DNA of 53,815 nt from Treponema sp. (GCF_017430385.1 NZ_JAFRNB010000079.1:1-53815), one strand, 5' to 3'; numbered from the stretch's first letter, positions 17,692-26,334 are shown. Notes: generated by a model from the letters alone, not told the origin. Numbers and translations: made by a program.

Positions 17692-18849
17692 TTAAAAGCC
17701 TTTCAGATGCAAGATTCGGAGCACGCTTTCATTGAGCCGCTCTTTGCTGATTCTTCCAGAACGAACTGCCTCAAGAACAGCCTCGTAGCCGGCATGAAAA
17801 TCCTTTGGCATAAGGATAATATCATTTCCGGCCTCAAATGCAAGGACGCTTGCTTCTCCGGAGCCATAATTCTTTTCGATTGCGCCCATATCGAGAGCAT
17901 CGCTCAGGACGACTCCCTTGTAGCCAAGCTCTCCTCGAAGTTTATCAGTGATGAGTTTTTTTGAAAGGGATGCCGGATAATCCGTGTCAATGGCCGTACA
18001 AGTCACATGCGCAATCATAACAGAGTCGGTAACGCTGAAATTCTGTTTGAAAGGAATAAGCTCGCATGATTTAAGCTCTTCCCAGCTCTTTGTGACGGCA
18101 ACATATTCCGCATGAGTGTCACCCTTTGTGTCTCCGTGGCCAGGGAAGTGCTTTATGCAGCCTTTTACGCCAGTCGAATGCAAACCGCTCAAAAAAGCAC
18201 CGGCCATATCAGCCACAATCTGAGGATTTTCACCGAAAGCCCGGTCTCCGATGACGATATTCTCAGGATTTGTGTTTACATCGACATCGGGAGCAAAATC
18301 AACCGTAAAACCGAATGTTGACAGATAGGAGCCGATGATTTGCCCTGCCCCGCGGGCATTTTCTATGTTTCCTGTTTTTCCGACAGTTCCCATGCTCTTG
18401 AACTTCGGAAGGAAGAAATTCTCGTTCCGGGCAAGCCGTGCAACGCGACCGCCCTCCTCATCAATGGCAAGGATTGCGGGTATAGGCGTAAGCGAAGAAA
18501 GTGATTTTGTGAGCGCACGGGTTTGCGCAGGATTTTTTATGTTCCGCGCAAAGAGAATGAATCCTGCGACGGGATATTTCTCGGCGGACTTTGAAAGAGC
18601 TGAGTTCGGCTCGGTTTGCGCTCCGTGTATTTCGCCTGAAACAAGCTGCTCCGGCGTAATGATAAAAAGCTGCGCGACTTTTTCCTCGGTAGTCATCTGA
18701 GAAAGAATGTGCGCCGAATTCGTAAGCTTAATCTCGCGTTTTTTTGAAGGATTGGTGCGCGGAGTTGAAGCACAGCCAGCCAACAATGCCACAGCAAGAA
18801 AAGATGCAGCAGTATATGCAATAATTGCCTTAAAAAGATTCCTTTTCAT
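17692..18849 (-). CDS. nagZ: Beta-N-acetylhexosaminidase NagZ-like (GH3) lipoprotein
   Basis: Glycoside hydrolase family 3 enzyme that removes GlcNAc from peptidoglycan fragments; 385 residues. Seen: a lipoprotein signal ending LLAGC (Cys26), EEGGRVARL (131-139), the NagZ signature KHFPGHGDT with the GDTH general-acid dyad (Asp244, His246), and the nucleophile Asp317 in SDALDMG. It lacks the C-terminal domain of Gram-positive NagZ. The lipid anchor means it acts outside the cytoplasm, unlike the cytosolic E. coli enzyme and like the Bacillus one. No ribosome site precedes the ATG at 18849; a TATAAT lies 12 bases upstream, implying a leader of only about five bases. It is the first gene of a nagZ-namZ operon. 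Confidence 0.9.
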   Translation of the reverse strand: MKRNLFKAIIAYTAASFLAVALLAGCASTPRTNPSKKREIKLTNSAHILSQMTTEEKVAQLFIITPEQLVSGEIHGAQTEPNSALSKSAEKYPVAGFILFARNIKNPAQTRALTKSLSSLTPIPAILAIDEEGGRVARLARNENFFLPKFKSMGTVGKTGNIENARGAGQIIGSYLSTFGFTVDFAPDVDVNTNPENIVIGDRAFGENPQIVADMAGAFLSGLHSTGVKGCIKHFPGHGDTKGDTHAEYVAVTKSWEELKSCELIPFKQNFSVTDSVMIAHVTCTAIDTDYPASLSKKLITDKLRGELGYKGVVLSDALDMGAIEKNYGSGEASVLAFEAGNDIILMPKDFHAGYEAVLEAVRSGRISKERLNESVLRILHLKGF

Positions 18850-18860
18850 ATATAAAGGCT

Positions 18861-18866
18861 ATTATA
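18861..18866 (-). promoter_or_regulatory. Predicted -10 element for nagZ-namZ
   Basis: Minus strand TATAAT at 18866-18861. The start would fall around 18854, a few bases before the ATG at 18849. A good -35 hexamer is not seen at 17 bases. Confidence 0.35.
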
Positions 18867-18904
18867 GCAAATAAGCAAGAAATTATAAATATTTTTAGGG
18901 GAAT

Positions 18905-19080
18905 TTTAAGGTTTTTCCGCGGTGCCAGCCTGCGAGCTTTCATGCGCCAGGGATAGTAGCAGCAGCCCCAAGGGCTGTTCTGAAATGAGGGAGCAAAGCG
19001 ACTGAATGGAAGAATGGAGCGCGGTTAGCGCGGAACTGCGGATAGCCCGGTCTTTCGCACGAAGTGCGAAAGGAGGCGCC
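18905..19080. repeat. GC-rich hairpin island A
   Basis: About 175 bases between nagZ and ilvB that are far more GC-rich than the flanking A/T-rich DNA and full of short palindromes, for example CTTTCGCACGAAGTGCGAAAG (21 bases, written here as arms CTTTCGCAC/GTGCGAAAG around GAA; arms at 19051-19071), GCGCGGTTAGCGCG and CAGCCCCAAGGGCTG. No convincing reading frame. It runs directly into the heptamer array at ilvB. Looks like an intergenic repeat or a degraded element; similar islands are at 24142-24252 and 29750-29903. Confidence 0.5.
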
Positions 19081-19084
19081 CAAC

Positions 19085-19133
19085 AGCTCACTGCTAACCG
19101 CTAACTCCTCACTCCTAATTTCTAATTCCGAAT
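19085..19133 (-). repeat. Heptamer tandem array at the ilvB stop
   Basis: Seven 7-base units ending four bases after the ilvB stop codon. On the ilvB strand the units read ATTCGGA, ATTAGAA, ATTAGGA, GTGAGGA, GTTAGCG, GTTAGCA, GTGAGCT (consensus RTTAGNA). Six of the seven contain TAG or TGA. Confidence 0.8.
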
Positions 19134-19136
19134 TAT

Positions 19137-20858
19137 TTAATTGGCCCAGCTCATCATCTGGTCGTCGATTGGTTTTCCTGGGATTGCCATCGGGAGAATC
19201 ATTTCGTCGATGTCAACGGCTGAGTCTACGATGCACGGCTTTTTGCTCTCGAATGCCTCTTTGAAGACTTTCTCGAACTCGGCGTTGTTCTGAGCCTTGT
19301 AGTAGCCTACCCCATAAGCGTCGGCGAGCTTCTGCCAGTCCGGACCGAAGTCGAGGGTTGTGTGGCTGTAGCGTTTGTCGTAGAAGAGCTTCTGCCATAC
19401 GCGAACGTTGCCCAAAGTGCCGTTATTTACCAGAACGATTACGATTGGAAGATTGTAGCGCGCGATTGTGCAGAGTTCGTTGCAGTTCATGCGGAATGAG
19501 CCGTCACCTGCGATATGAACTACGCGGCCTTCCGGGTGAGCAACCTGGATTCCCATTGCGGCACCTGTTCCGAAGCCCATTGTTCCCAGGCCGCCTGATG
19601 TTACGAAACGGCGTGGCTTTGCGAACGGATAGAACTGAGCTGTCCACATCTGGTGCTGGCCGACTTCGGTTGTGATGTATGCGTCGTCGCCTGCGTATTT
19701 GTGAACTGTCTCAAGCATGAACTTTGGATTAATTGCGTTCGGCTTGACTTCTGAATAGCAGGCCGGAACAACCTTTTTCCATTCATCGACTTTTTTGAGC
19801 CAGTCTTTGTGCTCGCGTTTTTCGATGAGAGGAAGCAGGCGGGTAAGGATTGCCTTAACGTCGCCCACGAGCTGCTCCTGAGCCGGAATGTTCTTGTTGA
19901 TTTCGGCAGGGTCGATGTCGATGTGAAGGACAGTTGCGTTTGCGGCGAAAACTTTCGGGTCGCCGATTACGCGGTCAGAAAAGCGTGAGCCAAGCGCCAG
20001 AACGAGGTCGCTTTCTGTGACTGCCATGTTGCTGGCGCGGGTTCCGTGCATACCGACCATCCATGTGCACAAGGGGTGGCTTGCCGGGAATACGTCGCGG
20101 CCCATAAGGCTTTCTGCAACCGGGATCTGTGCTTTTTCTGCGAATTCCAAAAGTTCCTTTTCGGCACCAGAGATTTTAACGCCGCCGCCTGCGTAGATTA
20201 CAGGGCGTTCTGATTTATTGATGATTTCTGCGGCTTTTTTGATTTCTTCGTCTGTTGGAACCGCAACTTTTACGACTCGTGAGAAATTTGAGTTCTCAGA
20301 GACGAGAGATTCGAGGCCTGTGTCTCCTTTTTTGAGAGGCTCGAATTCACATTCTTTTGCTGTGACATCTTTTGGAATGTCGATGAGAACCGGGCCCGGG
20401 CGGCCTGATTTTGCGATGATGAATGCCTCACGGAAAGTTTTCGCCAAATCTTTTACATCTTTTACGATGAAATTGTGCTTGGTAATCGGAAGGGTTACGC
20501 CCGTGATATCGATTTCCTGGAAAGTGTCTTTTCCGAGCAAGGGAGTTCCTACATTGCAAGTGATTGCAACTACAGGAATTGAGTCCATGTAAGCGGTTGC
20601 GATACCTGTTACAAGGTTTGTAGCACCAGGACCAGAAGTTGCCATGCAGACACCGACCTTGCCTGTTGTGCGGGCATATCCGTCTGCGGCGTGAGCTGCG
20701 GCCTGCTCGTGAGCGGTCAAAATATGGTTGATTCTGTCCGAATTTTTATAAAGCGCGTCATAAATATTAAGGATGTTTCCGCCTGGATAACCGAAAACTG
20801 TATCTACGCCCTGCTCTACAAGGCATTCAATTACAATCTGTGAGCCGTTGATTTTCAT
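19137..20858 (-). CDS. ilvB: Acetolactate synthase large subunit
   Basis: Thiamine-diphosphate enzyme joining two pyruvates to 2-acetolactate (valine/leucine), or pyruvate with 2-ketobutyrate (isoleucine). I start at the ATG at 20858 (573 residues, MKINGSQIVIECLVEQGVD), which has GGGGAAA upstream; the open frame runs 55 codons further upstream but that part is not family-like and crosses the promoter. Motifs: GYPGGN, TAHEQAAAHAADGYAR with the catalytic Glu, GLGTMGFGTGAAMG, and the ThDP signature GDGSFRMNCNEL ending in NN. The C-terminal GKPIDDQMMSW is typical. No small subunit ilvN and no other branched-chain gene lies nearby, so the regulatory subunit must be elsewhere or absent. Confidence 0.94.
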   Translation of the reverse strand: MKINGSQIVIECLVEQGVDTVFGYPGGNILNIYDALYKNSDRINHILTAHEQAAAHAADGYARTTGKVGVCMATSGPGATNLVTGIATAYMDSIPVVAITCNVGTPLLGKDTFQEIDITGVTLPITKHNFIVKDVKDLAKTFREAFIIAKSGRPGPVLIDIPKDVTAKECEFEPLKKGDTGLESLVSENSNFSRVVKVAVPTDEEIKKAAEIINKSERPVIYAGGGVKISGAEKELLEFAEKAQIPVAESLMGRDVFPASHPLCTWMVGMHGTRASNMAVTESDLVLALGSRFSDRVIGDPKVFAANATVLHIDIDPAEINKNIPAQEQLVGDVKAILTRLLPLIEKREHKDWLKKVDEWKKVVPACYSEVKPNAINPKFMLETVHKYAGDDAYITTEVGQHQMWTAQFYPFAKPRRFVTSGGLGTMGFGTGAAMGIQVAHPEGRVVHIAGDGSFRMNCNELCTIARYNLPIVIVLVNNGTLGNVRVWQKLFYDKRYSHTTLDFGPDWQKLADAYGVGYYKAQNNAEFEKVFKEAFESKKPCIVDSAVDIDEMILPMAIPGKPIDDQMMSWAN

Positions 20859-20889
20859 AATTTCCCCAATGATTTTTTTGATTAAGGGT

Positions 20890-20918
20890 ATTTTAGCGAT
20901 TTTTGGGAGATGATTCAA
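20890..20918 (-). promoter_or_regulatory. Predicted sigma70 promoter of ilvB
   Basis: Minus strand TTGAAT (20918-20913), 17 bases, TAAAAT (20895-20890). Expected start near 20884, giving a leader of about 25 bases that holds the GGGGA ribosome site. Confidence 0.55.
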
Positions 20919-20982
20919 TGATAATTTTCTATAAGAAAATCCATTCGTTTTATAACAAAAGTTTGCTTTTCGGGATTCTCGC

Positions 20983-21011
20983 TTTACTTTAAAATCGGGC
21001 GGTTTTATTAT
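20983..21011 (+). promoter_or_regulatory. Predicted promoter of the S41 peptidase gene
   Basis: TTTACT (20983-20988), 17 bases, TATTAT (21006-21011). The ATG at 21022 is ten bases beyond, so the leader would be about four bases. No ribosome site is present. Confidence 0.45.
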
Positions 21012-21021
21012 ATAAATCATC

Positions 21022-22737
21022 ATGAAAAGTCTGCATCAGTTTCAAAAAAACTTGGAATTTCTTAGTTTTGCGCTCGCTGTTTTGTCATTTTTGTTCTCCG
21101 CCTGCTCCTCAACCAGCGGAAAATACAAGGAATATTGCCCCGCCCCCGAAGAAATCAAATCAAATGCGCTCAAAATTGAACCTTGCGAGTGGAAGGACAT
21201 CGAAAATCCCTACGCGGACTTTGAATTCACCGAGAAAATTTCAGAAGAACAGCTTGAAAAAGACTTGGACATGCTCTGCTATCTTCTGAAAACAACTTAT
21301 GCGGGTTACGAAAAGGCTTGCGAGCGTGGATTGGACTTGGAAATCCTCAAAGAAAATGTGAGAAATCATTTTGAAGGAAAAGAAATAGCAGTTGGGGAAT
21401 TGTTTGAGGTTCTGAAAAACGAACTTTCAGGCAAAATTCAAGACACGCATTTTTCAATCAACCTCAATTACTGGGTCTGGCACTTCTGTGATGATTACAT
21501 CGTCTATTGGTCGGACATTTTCGTGAAAAAATCGGGAAATTCTTTTGAAGTCTCAGAAGTCGGGGAAAATTCAGCAAAAATCGGAATCAAAGTCGGGTCA
21601 AAATATGAGGGCGACACGGAAAATCTCTTCAATTATTCAGCAAAAGGCGAGGAAATTTACAGAATCGGCGAAATCTCAAAGGCTCGGCTTCCTTCTTACT
21701 CTCAGATGTTCAAAAAGTCTGACGACAAAATCAACATTTTCCCCACGCAAGAAAAATCTCTCGCCGTTCCAATCGGCGGAAAAACGCACGAAATTCTTGT
21801 GAAGTCCGAAATTCCCATAGATTTGAGGCAAACTGTCCGTTACGGCGAAAAAGAAACCGAGGATTCCGCTTACATTTCGCTAAGCCATTTTATGCCGCCT
21901 GAGTATGATTCAGTTTACCGCAAAGGAACTGACAGGAATTTCGACAGATTTATGAAAGCAGGCTCGAAATTTCAGAACAAGAAAAACATAATCGTGGATT
22001 TGAGGAGCAACGGAGGAGGGTCGGATTCGTATGCGACAGTTTTTTTCACATTGCTTTATATGCCGGAGAGCGAAAAGCTAAGCGACAAAGAACTTGAACT
22101 AAACGCTTATGGGCTTTGGGAAAAAATACATAAAGATTCAGGACTGCCAATTTTTCCGGACATAATTTCCCCAGCTACGGTTCAAATTGAGATGATTCAA
22201 TATGAAAAATTTTACAGGGGCACAGAAGAATACAAAATGGGGCTTGAATATTTTAAGGATTGGAATTCTGAGCAGAAAAAATCCCCGTGCAGAATAGTGT
22301 ATGACAAAATGGCTCGGATAAACAAGAAATCTATTTCAAGCAAAGATACCATTGCCGTTCCTGAAAAATCTCGTTTTTCTGGCAAGCTGATTATAATTAT
22401 TGACAGAAATTCAGCTTCAGCAACAGAGTCATTCGTTGCAAACGCAAAGAAAATTTTCGGGGCGAAGGCTATCATTTTAGGCGAAAATTCTTCGGGGTGT
22501 ATTGAATACGGAAATGTTCACCCATACAGGCTTCCAGAGTCCAAAATAGAATTTTGCATTTCTGCCACAGAATTTAAAAATTATTACTCAACTTTCCAAA
22601 ACTGGCACGGCGAAGGCTTCGGATTTTATCCTGATGTGTGGTCATGCGGCGCAGATTTGCTAGAAACGCTCGTCAATCTTACAGGCGACAACTCTCTCCG
22701 TGAAGAAATTTCGAACATTGAGTGGGCATTGCAGTAA
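21022..22737 (+). CDS. S41-family peptidase, putative lipoprotein
   Basis: 571 residues. The N-terminus is a lipoprotein signal (hydrophobic run then FSACSS), so it should be anchored in the inner or outer membrane facing the periplasm. The C-terminal half has S41/C-terminal-processing-protease features: VDLRSNGGGSDSYATVF (about 327-343) and DRNSASATESFVANAKK with the catalytic Ser (about 456-472), then GENSSGC and a GEGFGFYPDVW segment typical of S41 C-termini. There is no obvious PDZ domain. The N-terminal 250 residues are unlike CtpA and may be a family-specific domain. It precedes the ATP-grasp gene by 21 bases. Substrate unknown. Confidence 0.8.
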   Translation: MKSLHQFQKNLEFLSFALAVLSFLFSACSSTSGKYKEYCPAPEEIKSNALKIEPCEWKDIENPYADFEFTEKISEEQLEKDLDMLCYLLKTTYAGYEKACERGLDLEILKENVRNHFEGKEIAVGELFEVLKNELSGKIQDTHFSINLNYWVWHFCDDYIVYWSDIFVKKSGNSFEVSEVGENSAKIGIKVGSKYEGDTENLFNYSAKGEEIYRIGEISKARLPSYSQMFKKSDDKINIFPTQEKSLAVPIGGKTHEILVKSEIPIDLRQTVRYGEKETEDSAYISLSHFMPPEYDSVYRKGTDRNFDRFMKAGSKFQNKKNIIVDLRSNGGGSDSYATVFFTLLYMPESEKLSDKELELNAYGLWEKIHKDSGLPIFPDIISPATVQIEMIQYEKFYRGTEEYKMGLEYFKDWNSEQKKSPCRIVYDKMARINKKSISSKDTIAVPEKSRFSGKLIIIIDRNSASATESFVANAKKIFGAKAIILGENSSGCIEYGNVHPYRLPESKIEFCISATEFKNYYSTFQNWHGEGFGFYPDVWSCGADLLETLVNLTGDNSLREEISNIEWALQ

Positions 22738-22751
22738 GATTTTTGTATAAT
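22723..22751 (+). promoter_or_regulatory. Predicted promoter giving a leaderless ATP-grasp mRNA
   Basis: TGGGCA (22723-22728, inside the S41 gene end), 17 bases, TATAAT (22746-22751), then seven bases and the ATG at 22759. No ribosome site. The mRNA would begin at the start codon. Confidence 0.5.
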
Positions 22752-22758
22752 TCTTTCC

Positions 22759-24138
22759 ATGCGGATTCTTTTTTATTCGACAAGTTCAAATCTCTATGAC
22801 GACGAGGCAATCAAGACAATCACACTCCCCTCTTTCACAGAGCAATGGGATTTTCTTGCGGAAAATCACGGAGAGCATGAATTTTTGATTGCGAGCCAAC
22901 TTCCCGCGATGTTTCTGGCTGACGTTTCGGGCAATAATATAGAAGATTCTAGGAAAGTGAAGCGGATTGGGCGGCTGCTAATAAAATCTGACAAAGAAAA
23001 AGAAATCGCAGAGGAGCTTGCGGAGTTGAAGCCAGATTTGGCGGTCGCGGCGAGTTTTTACGTCACGCCTTACGACTGGCTTACGATAAAGGATGCGATG
23101 GTCGCTGATTTTTTGCGCGAAAAAGGAATCAAAACGATTTGTCACTCGGTCGATACGGCGGTGATTTGCTTTGACAAGTGGCGCACCCATCTTTTTTTGG
23201 AGAAAATCGGCGTGAACGCTGCGCGGGCGGTCTACATGCATCACGAGCTTTGGATAAACGGTGGAAATAGGCGGGAATTGAAGAGCAATGTCTACCGCGA
23301 TTCGGTTTTTCATGAAGTTAAGAAACTCCGCTTCCCAGTGATTATAAAAGACACGACGGGCTTGAGTTCCTTCGGCGCGGACGTGGTGAACGATTTTGAT
23401 GAGGCGGTCGGAATCTTGAAGTCAAAAAAGACGACTTCGGATAGAATTATAGAAGAAATGATTGGTGGCGAACAGTTCGGCTGTGAAATCTACGGAACTT
23501 TTGATGAAAAAAGTGAATGCGGCGACTACACGATTTTTCCGCCGTTTAAATTCAGCGTGAACCAGTACGGAATCACAAGCCCCAAGCAGAGCGTAAAATT
23601 TGGTCCGATTGGATTGAACGAGGAAGAAGCCGAAAAGTACAAAATCGCCGACCTTAACGCAATGCTTTTGAAAGTGGCGGACGGTTTGCACCTTGACGGA
23701 ATCGCGCAAGTAGATTTGGTCTTTGACGGCGAAAAATGGTTCGTGATTGAGATAAACCCCCGGCTTTCCGGCATGAGCACCACTTACGCCGCCAGCGCGG
23801 CTCTTCCTTTGAGCGAAGTAATCTTTGAGAATTTAATAAATTCCTCACAGAGCGCACAGAGTTCACAGAGGTTTTCGATAAATATAAAATTTCCGATTCT
23901 CGCGCGTGGGAAATTAAAAGAACTTAAGGCACTTCCATACGTCGCTTTTGTTAATCAGATTGAAAATCATGCGGCAAAGCAGATTCGGGAACAGGGGTAC
24001 TGCGAGGTGATTTTGTGCGGGGAAACGCGGGAAATCTTGCGCGAGAATCTTCTGGACTTAAAAGAAAAATTCGCGGATTTTATTGAAGAAGGATTTTTCG
24101 ACAAGGCTGAGGAAATGCTCAAGGAACTGGCGGGCTAA
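22759..24138 (+). CDS. ATP-grasp superfamily ligase, substrate unknown
   Basis: 459 residues, cytoplasmic. The ATP-grasp fold is recognisable from FPVIIKDTTGLSSFGADVV (strand and glycine-rich loop), IIEEMIGGEQFGCEIYG, and the Mg-binding end FDGEKWFVIEINPRLSGMS with Glu and Asn ligands. The N-terminal region resembles the D-Ala-D-Ala ligase/PylC-like subgroup, but no substrate-defining motif is visible. A C-terminal domain of about 110 residues follows a Ser/Gln-rich linker that is encoded by an in-frame 9-base tandem repeat. It comes after an S41 peptidase; a peptide or amino-acid ligase is possible but this is inference. Confidence 0.75.
   Translation: MRILFYSTSSNLYDDEAIKTITLPSFTEQWDFLAENHGEHEFLIASQLPAMFLADVSGNNIEDSRKVKRIGRLLIKSDKEKEIAEELAELKPDLAVAASFYVTPYDWLTIKDAMVADFLREKGIKTICHSVDTAVICFDKWRTHLFLEKIGVNAARAVYMHHELWINGGNRRELKSNVYRDSVFHEVKKLRFPVIIKDTTGLSSFGADVVNDFDEAVGILKSKKTTSDRIIEEMIGGEQFGCEIYGTFDEKSECGDYTIFPPFKFSVNQYGITSPKQSVKFGPIGLNEEEAEKYKIADLNAMLLKVADGLHLDGIAQVDLVFDGEKWFVIEINPRLSGMSTTYAASAALPLSEVIFENLINSSQSAQSSQRFSINIKFPILARGKLKELKALPYVAFVNQIENHAAKQIREQGYCEVILCGETREILRENLLDLKEKFADFIEEGFFDKAEEMLKELAG
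23845..23871 (+). repeat. In-frame 9-base tandem repeat within the ATP-grasp gene
   Basis: Three units, TCACAGAGC, GCACAGAGT, TCACAGAGG, in frame, encoding SQS-AQS-SQR in a linker. The CACAGAG core resembles short intergenic repeats, for example CCACAGATTACA near 42493. Confidence 0.7.
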
Positions 24139-24141
24139 GGA

Positions 24142-24252
24142 TTGTAGTGGCGGCGAAGCCGTTGCGAAGTGACGCAGAGAAGCGAAGGAACGCAGCAATG
24201 CAGCCGAAAGGCGGAACCACGGAAAGACTGGCCTGAGCGAATGCGAAGGCAG
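24142..24252. repeat. GC-rich hairpin island B
   Basis: GC-rich segment between the convergent ATP-grasp and YD-repeat genes with GCGAAG occurring four times and short hairpins such as CGGCGAAGCCG and CCGAAAGGCGG. No gene seen. It may act as a transcription barrier between the two convergent genes or be an intergenic repeat. Confidence 0.5.
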
Positions 24253-24256
24253 CCCC

Positions 24257-25771
24257 CTATAAAAAGTACCTTGTGATTCTTTTTATATTGCCATTATAGT
24301 AAAAGTCGTACATGAACCAGGATTCATATAATCTATGTTTGTGAAATTTATTGTAGTCTAATCTGTCTACATCAGTCTTATCCATTTTTTCGTAAATTTT
24401 ACAATCATCGTCATTATAAATGTAAATCCATGAGTCTTTTCCAGAATGGTGGTAGCTTATATCAAGTTTTTTAAGAGTGCCATTTTTATTATAAGTATAA
24501 TATGTTGAGGCTGAAGAATAGTAGTCAGAAGCTTTTTTCCTTTTTTCGTTCAGGTAAAGCCTTCCTTGGCTGTCATAGCGGTATAAATCCGAGCCTCCGT
24601 CTGCGTGTGCTACAAAAACAAGTTTTCCGTTCTCGTCATATTTGTAAGTGGTCTCAAAGATTTCTTCTGAGTCTCCTTCCCTGATTTTCTCCCTGAGCAG
24701 TTTTCCCTCTTCATCATATTCGTACCAGGCAGTGGAAGTTGTGGAGCTATCATAATCAAGAGCGTTTCCGTTCTCATCGAAAGCCATGTTTCCGCTTATT
24801 CTGATTTTTTTCAGAGTATTAATTTTTCTTCCATTGGAATCATAGTCGTAACGAATTTCATCCAGCGTGTCTTCAAAAGTTTCGCCCTTAGGTTTAAAAT
24901 TATCGTCATAATTATAGAAGATTTGTGTTTTTTTTCCTTTTTCAAGCCTGAGGGCACCGTTTTTGTTATACTCAAAGCTTCTTTCTGATTTGATTGAAGT
25001 TTCTCTTTTATAAACACCGTCTTTACCATAATAATCAAGGAATTCTTTTCCGCTCTCAGACTCAATGCGTATCAGGCGGCCTTTTTCATCATAATATTTG
25101 TATTCATGAAATTTACCGTTTTCCAGAAACTCAAGTATCAGGTTTCCGTTTTCAGAATATTCCAGAACCTCACGATTTCCAGAAGCAAGCGCACGAAATC
25201 TCCGCTGTTCAAGCTGCTGCGCCTCCTTTTTTGCTTTTAATGAAGGCTCAATTTTTCCGGCATAGAAGACAGCAAGAAGGATAATCCAGAAAACAGCATC
25301 TATCAGAAACGATGCTTTTACGATTTTCAGCTTGTAAAAATTCTTAACAGCCTTAAGAAAACTGAATTCTGAAAGAATCGGAACAAGTTCTTTCGCCTTT
25401 ACAGGAATTTCCGTTCCGCAGAACGCAAAGACTATTGTAAAATTCTCGTCAACTTCAGAAAGCTTGCACAAACGAAGCAAATCCTTGCGGGAAATCACAG
25501 AGTAAAAGTCATTGTAGTTTTTTGAACCGTAAGCCGCGCTCCGCTCGCTCAAAGTCACATTCACGCACGGAACTCTTTTTACATTTTCGGGCGTGTTGTC
25601 AAAAATCAGCGGCCGCATTTTTTTGTTGGTGGTGAAACTGTATTTGTTATTCAGCGTTTTTTTGTCCATCGAAAGGAAAAACTGCCGCTTGAATGTGAGG
25701 ATTTGTTTTATTATTTCGGCAACGCCGCTTGCCGAGCAGTTGTGATTGATTGCATCTATTATTTCATTCAT
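24257..25771 (-). CDS. Membrane protein with YD/RHS-type repeats, coupled to the J protein
   Basis: 504 residues, not recognised as a named family. Residues 1-150 are a soluble, probably cytoplasmic region without signal peptide. A single membrane segment is at about 153-172 (ASFLIDAVFWIILLAVFYAG). From about 205 to the end are degenerate YD-type repeats: YYDEKGRLIRI, YEYDEEGKLLRE, YKYDENGKLVFVA, YRYDSQGRLYLNE, YTYNKNGTLKKLD. The start codon overlaps the stop of the J-protein gene by four bases (ATGA), so it is translationally coupled to the chaperone genes. Positive charges flank both sides of the membrane segment, so topology cannot be decided. Likely a client, receptor or effector of the upstream Hsp70 pair. 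Confidence 0.6.
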   Translation of the reverse strand: MNEIIDAINHNCSASGVAEIIKQILTFKRQFFLSMDKKTLNNKYSFTTNKKMRPLIFDNTPENVKRVPCVNVTLSERSAAYGSKNYNDFYSVISRKDLLRLCKLSEVDENFTIVFAFCGTEIPVKAKELVPILSEFSFLKAVKNFYKLKIVKASFLIDAVFWIILLAVFYAGKIEPSLKAKKEAQQLEQRRFRALASGNREVLEYSENGNLILEFLENGKFHEYKYYDEKGRLIRIESESGKEFLDYYGKDGVYKRETSIKSERSFEYNKNGALRLEKGKKTQIFYNYDDNFKPKGETFEDTLDEIRYDYDSNGRKINTLKKIRISGNMAFDENGNALDYDSSTTSTAWYEYDEEGKLLREKIREGDSEEIFETTYKYDENGKLVFVAHADGGSDLYRYDSQGRLYLNEKRKKASDYYSSASTYYTYNKNGTLKKLDISYHHSGKDSWIYIYNDDDCKIYEKMDKTDVDRLDYNKFHKHRLYESWFMYDFYYNGNIKRITRYFL

Positions 25772-26334
25772 TTTGACGAGACCATCCAGACAATAAGAAA
25801 TATGAGAGCCGTAATGTATACAGGAAATTTTATCCAGAAAAAGAGTTTCACGGCAAAAGAATAGTCGGCTTCCTCATTGAAATGCCAGTTTTTTACGGTG
25901 AAGTCACCGGCAATATCCGAAAGCGTTCGGGCATTTTCCGTAGTCTGCATGGAATCACGCAATTTCTGGATTTCCGCCATGTCGAACGCCTGAGAAGAAG
26001 GCTGTTTTTCGGAAAGCAAGTCGTCAGCAGGGTCGTAGTCTGCTTCGGCATCGGAATCAAAATCTTCATCTTCGGAAGATTCATCGGATTCTGTTGACTC
26101 GGCCTCTTCTGCCTGCGCGACTTCTTCCTGCTCGAAAACATCATCGTCCTCGGCCTCATCCTCGTCCGAGACATATTCGCTCAGTCTCAGGGCCGCGTTG
26201 TATGCCTCACGTATTTGCTGATAGAGTGAAGCATCCTTATCGGGAGGATTTTCCTTAAGTTTCTTTGCGAAAGCCCGCTTGATTTGAGTCTTATCATTTG
26301 TTGGTGCGATTTCAAGAATTTGCCAGGGATTCAT
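25768..26334 (-). CDS. Tail-anchored J-domain protein (DjlB/DjlC-like) partnering HscC
   Basis: 188 residues. The N-terminal about 50 residues are a J domain (NPWQILEIAPTNDKTQIKR, then YQQIREAYNAALRL). The HPD signature that activates Hsp70 is replaced by PPD (residues 30-32), in line with the non-canonical J domains I recall from E. coli DjlB and DjlC, the partners of HscC. An acidic linker rich in Glu, Asp and Ser follows (about 55-110), and the C-terminus is one membrane helix (about 163-185) with a very short end, giving a tail-anchored protein with the J domain in the cytoplasm. Its ATG overlaps the hscC stop by one base. Confidence 0.8.
   Translation of the reverse strand: MNPWQILEIAPTNDKTQIKRAFAKKLKENPPDKDASLYQQIREAYNAALRLSEYVSDEDEAEDDDVFEQEEVAQAEEAESTESDESSEDEDFDSDAEADYDPADDLLSEKQPSSQAFDMAEIQKLRDSMQTTENARTLSDIAGDFTVKNWHFNEEADYSFAVKLFFWIKFPVYITALIFLIVWMVSSK

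Noticed and set aside
18905..19080. Island A as a tRNA, rRNA fragment or other known RNA gene.
   Set aside because: No cloverleaf or conserved rRNA segment was recognised; only unrelated short hairpins.
20859..21023. A 55-codon N-terminal extension of ilvB.
   Set aside because: It is unlike any acetolactate synthase, has no ribosome site and spans the predicted ilvB promoter.
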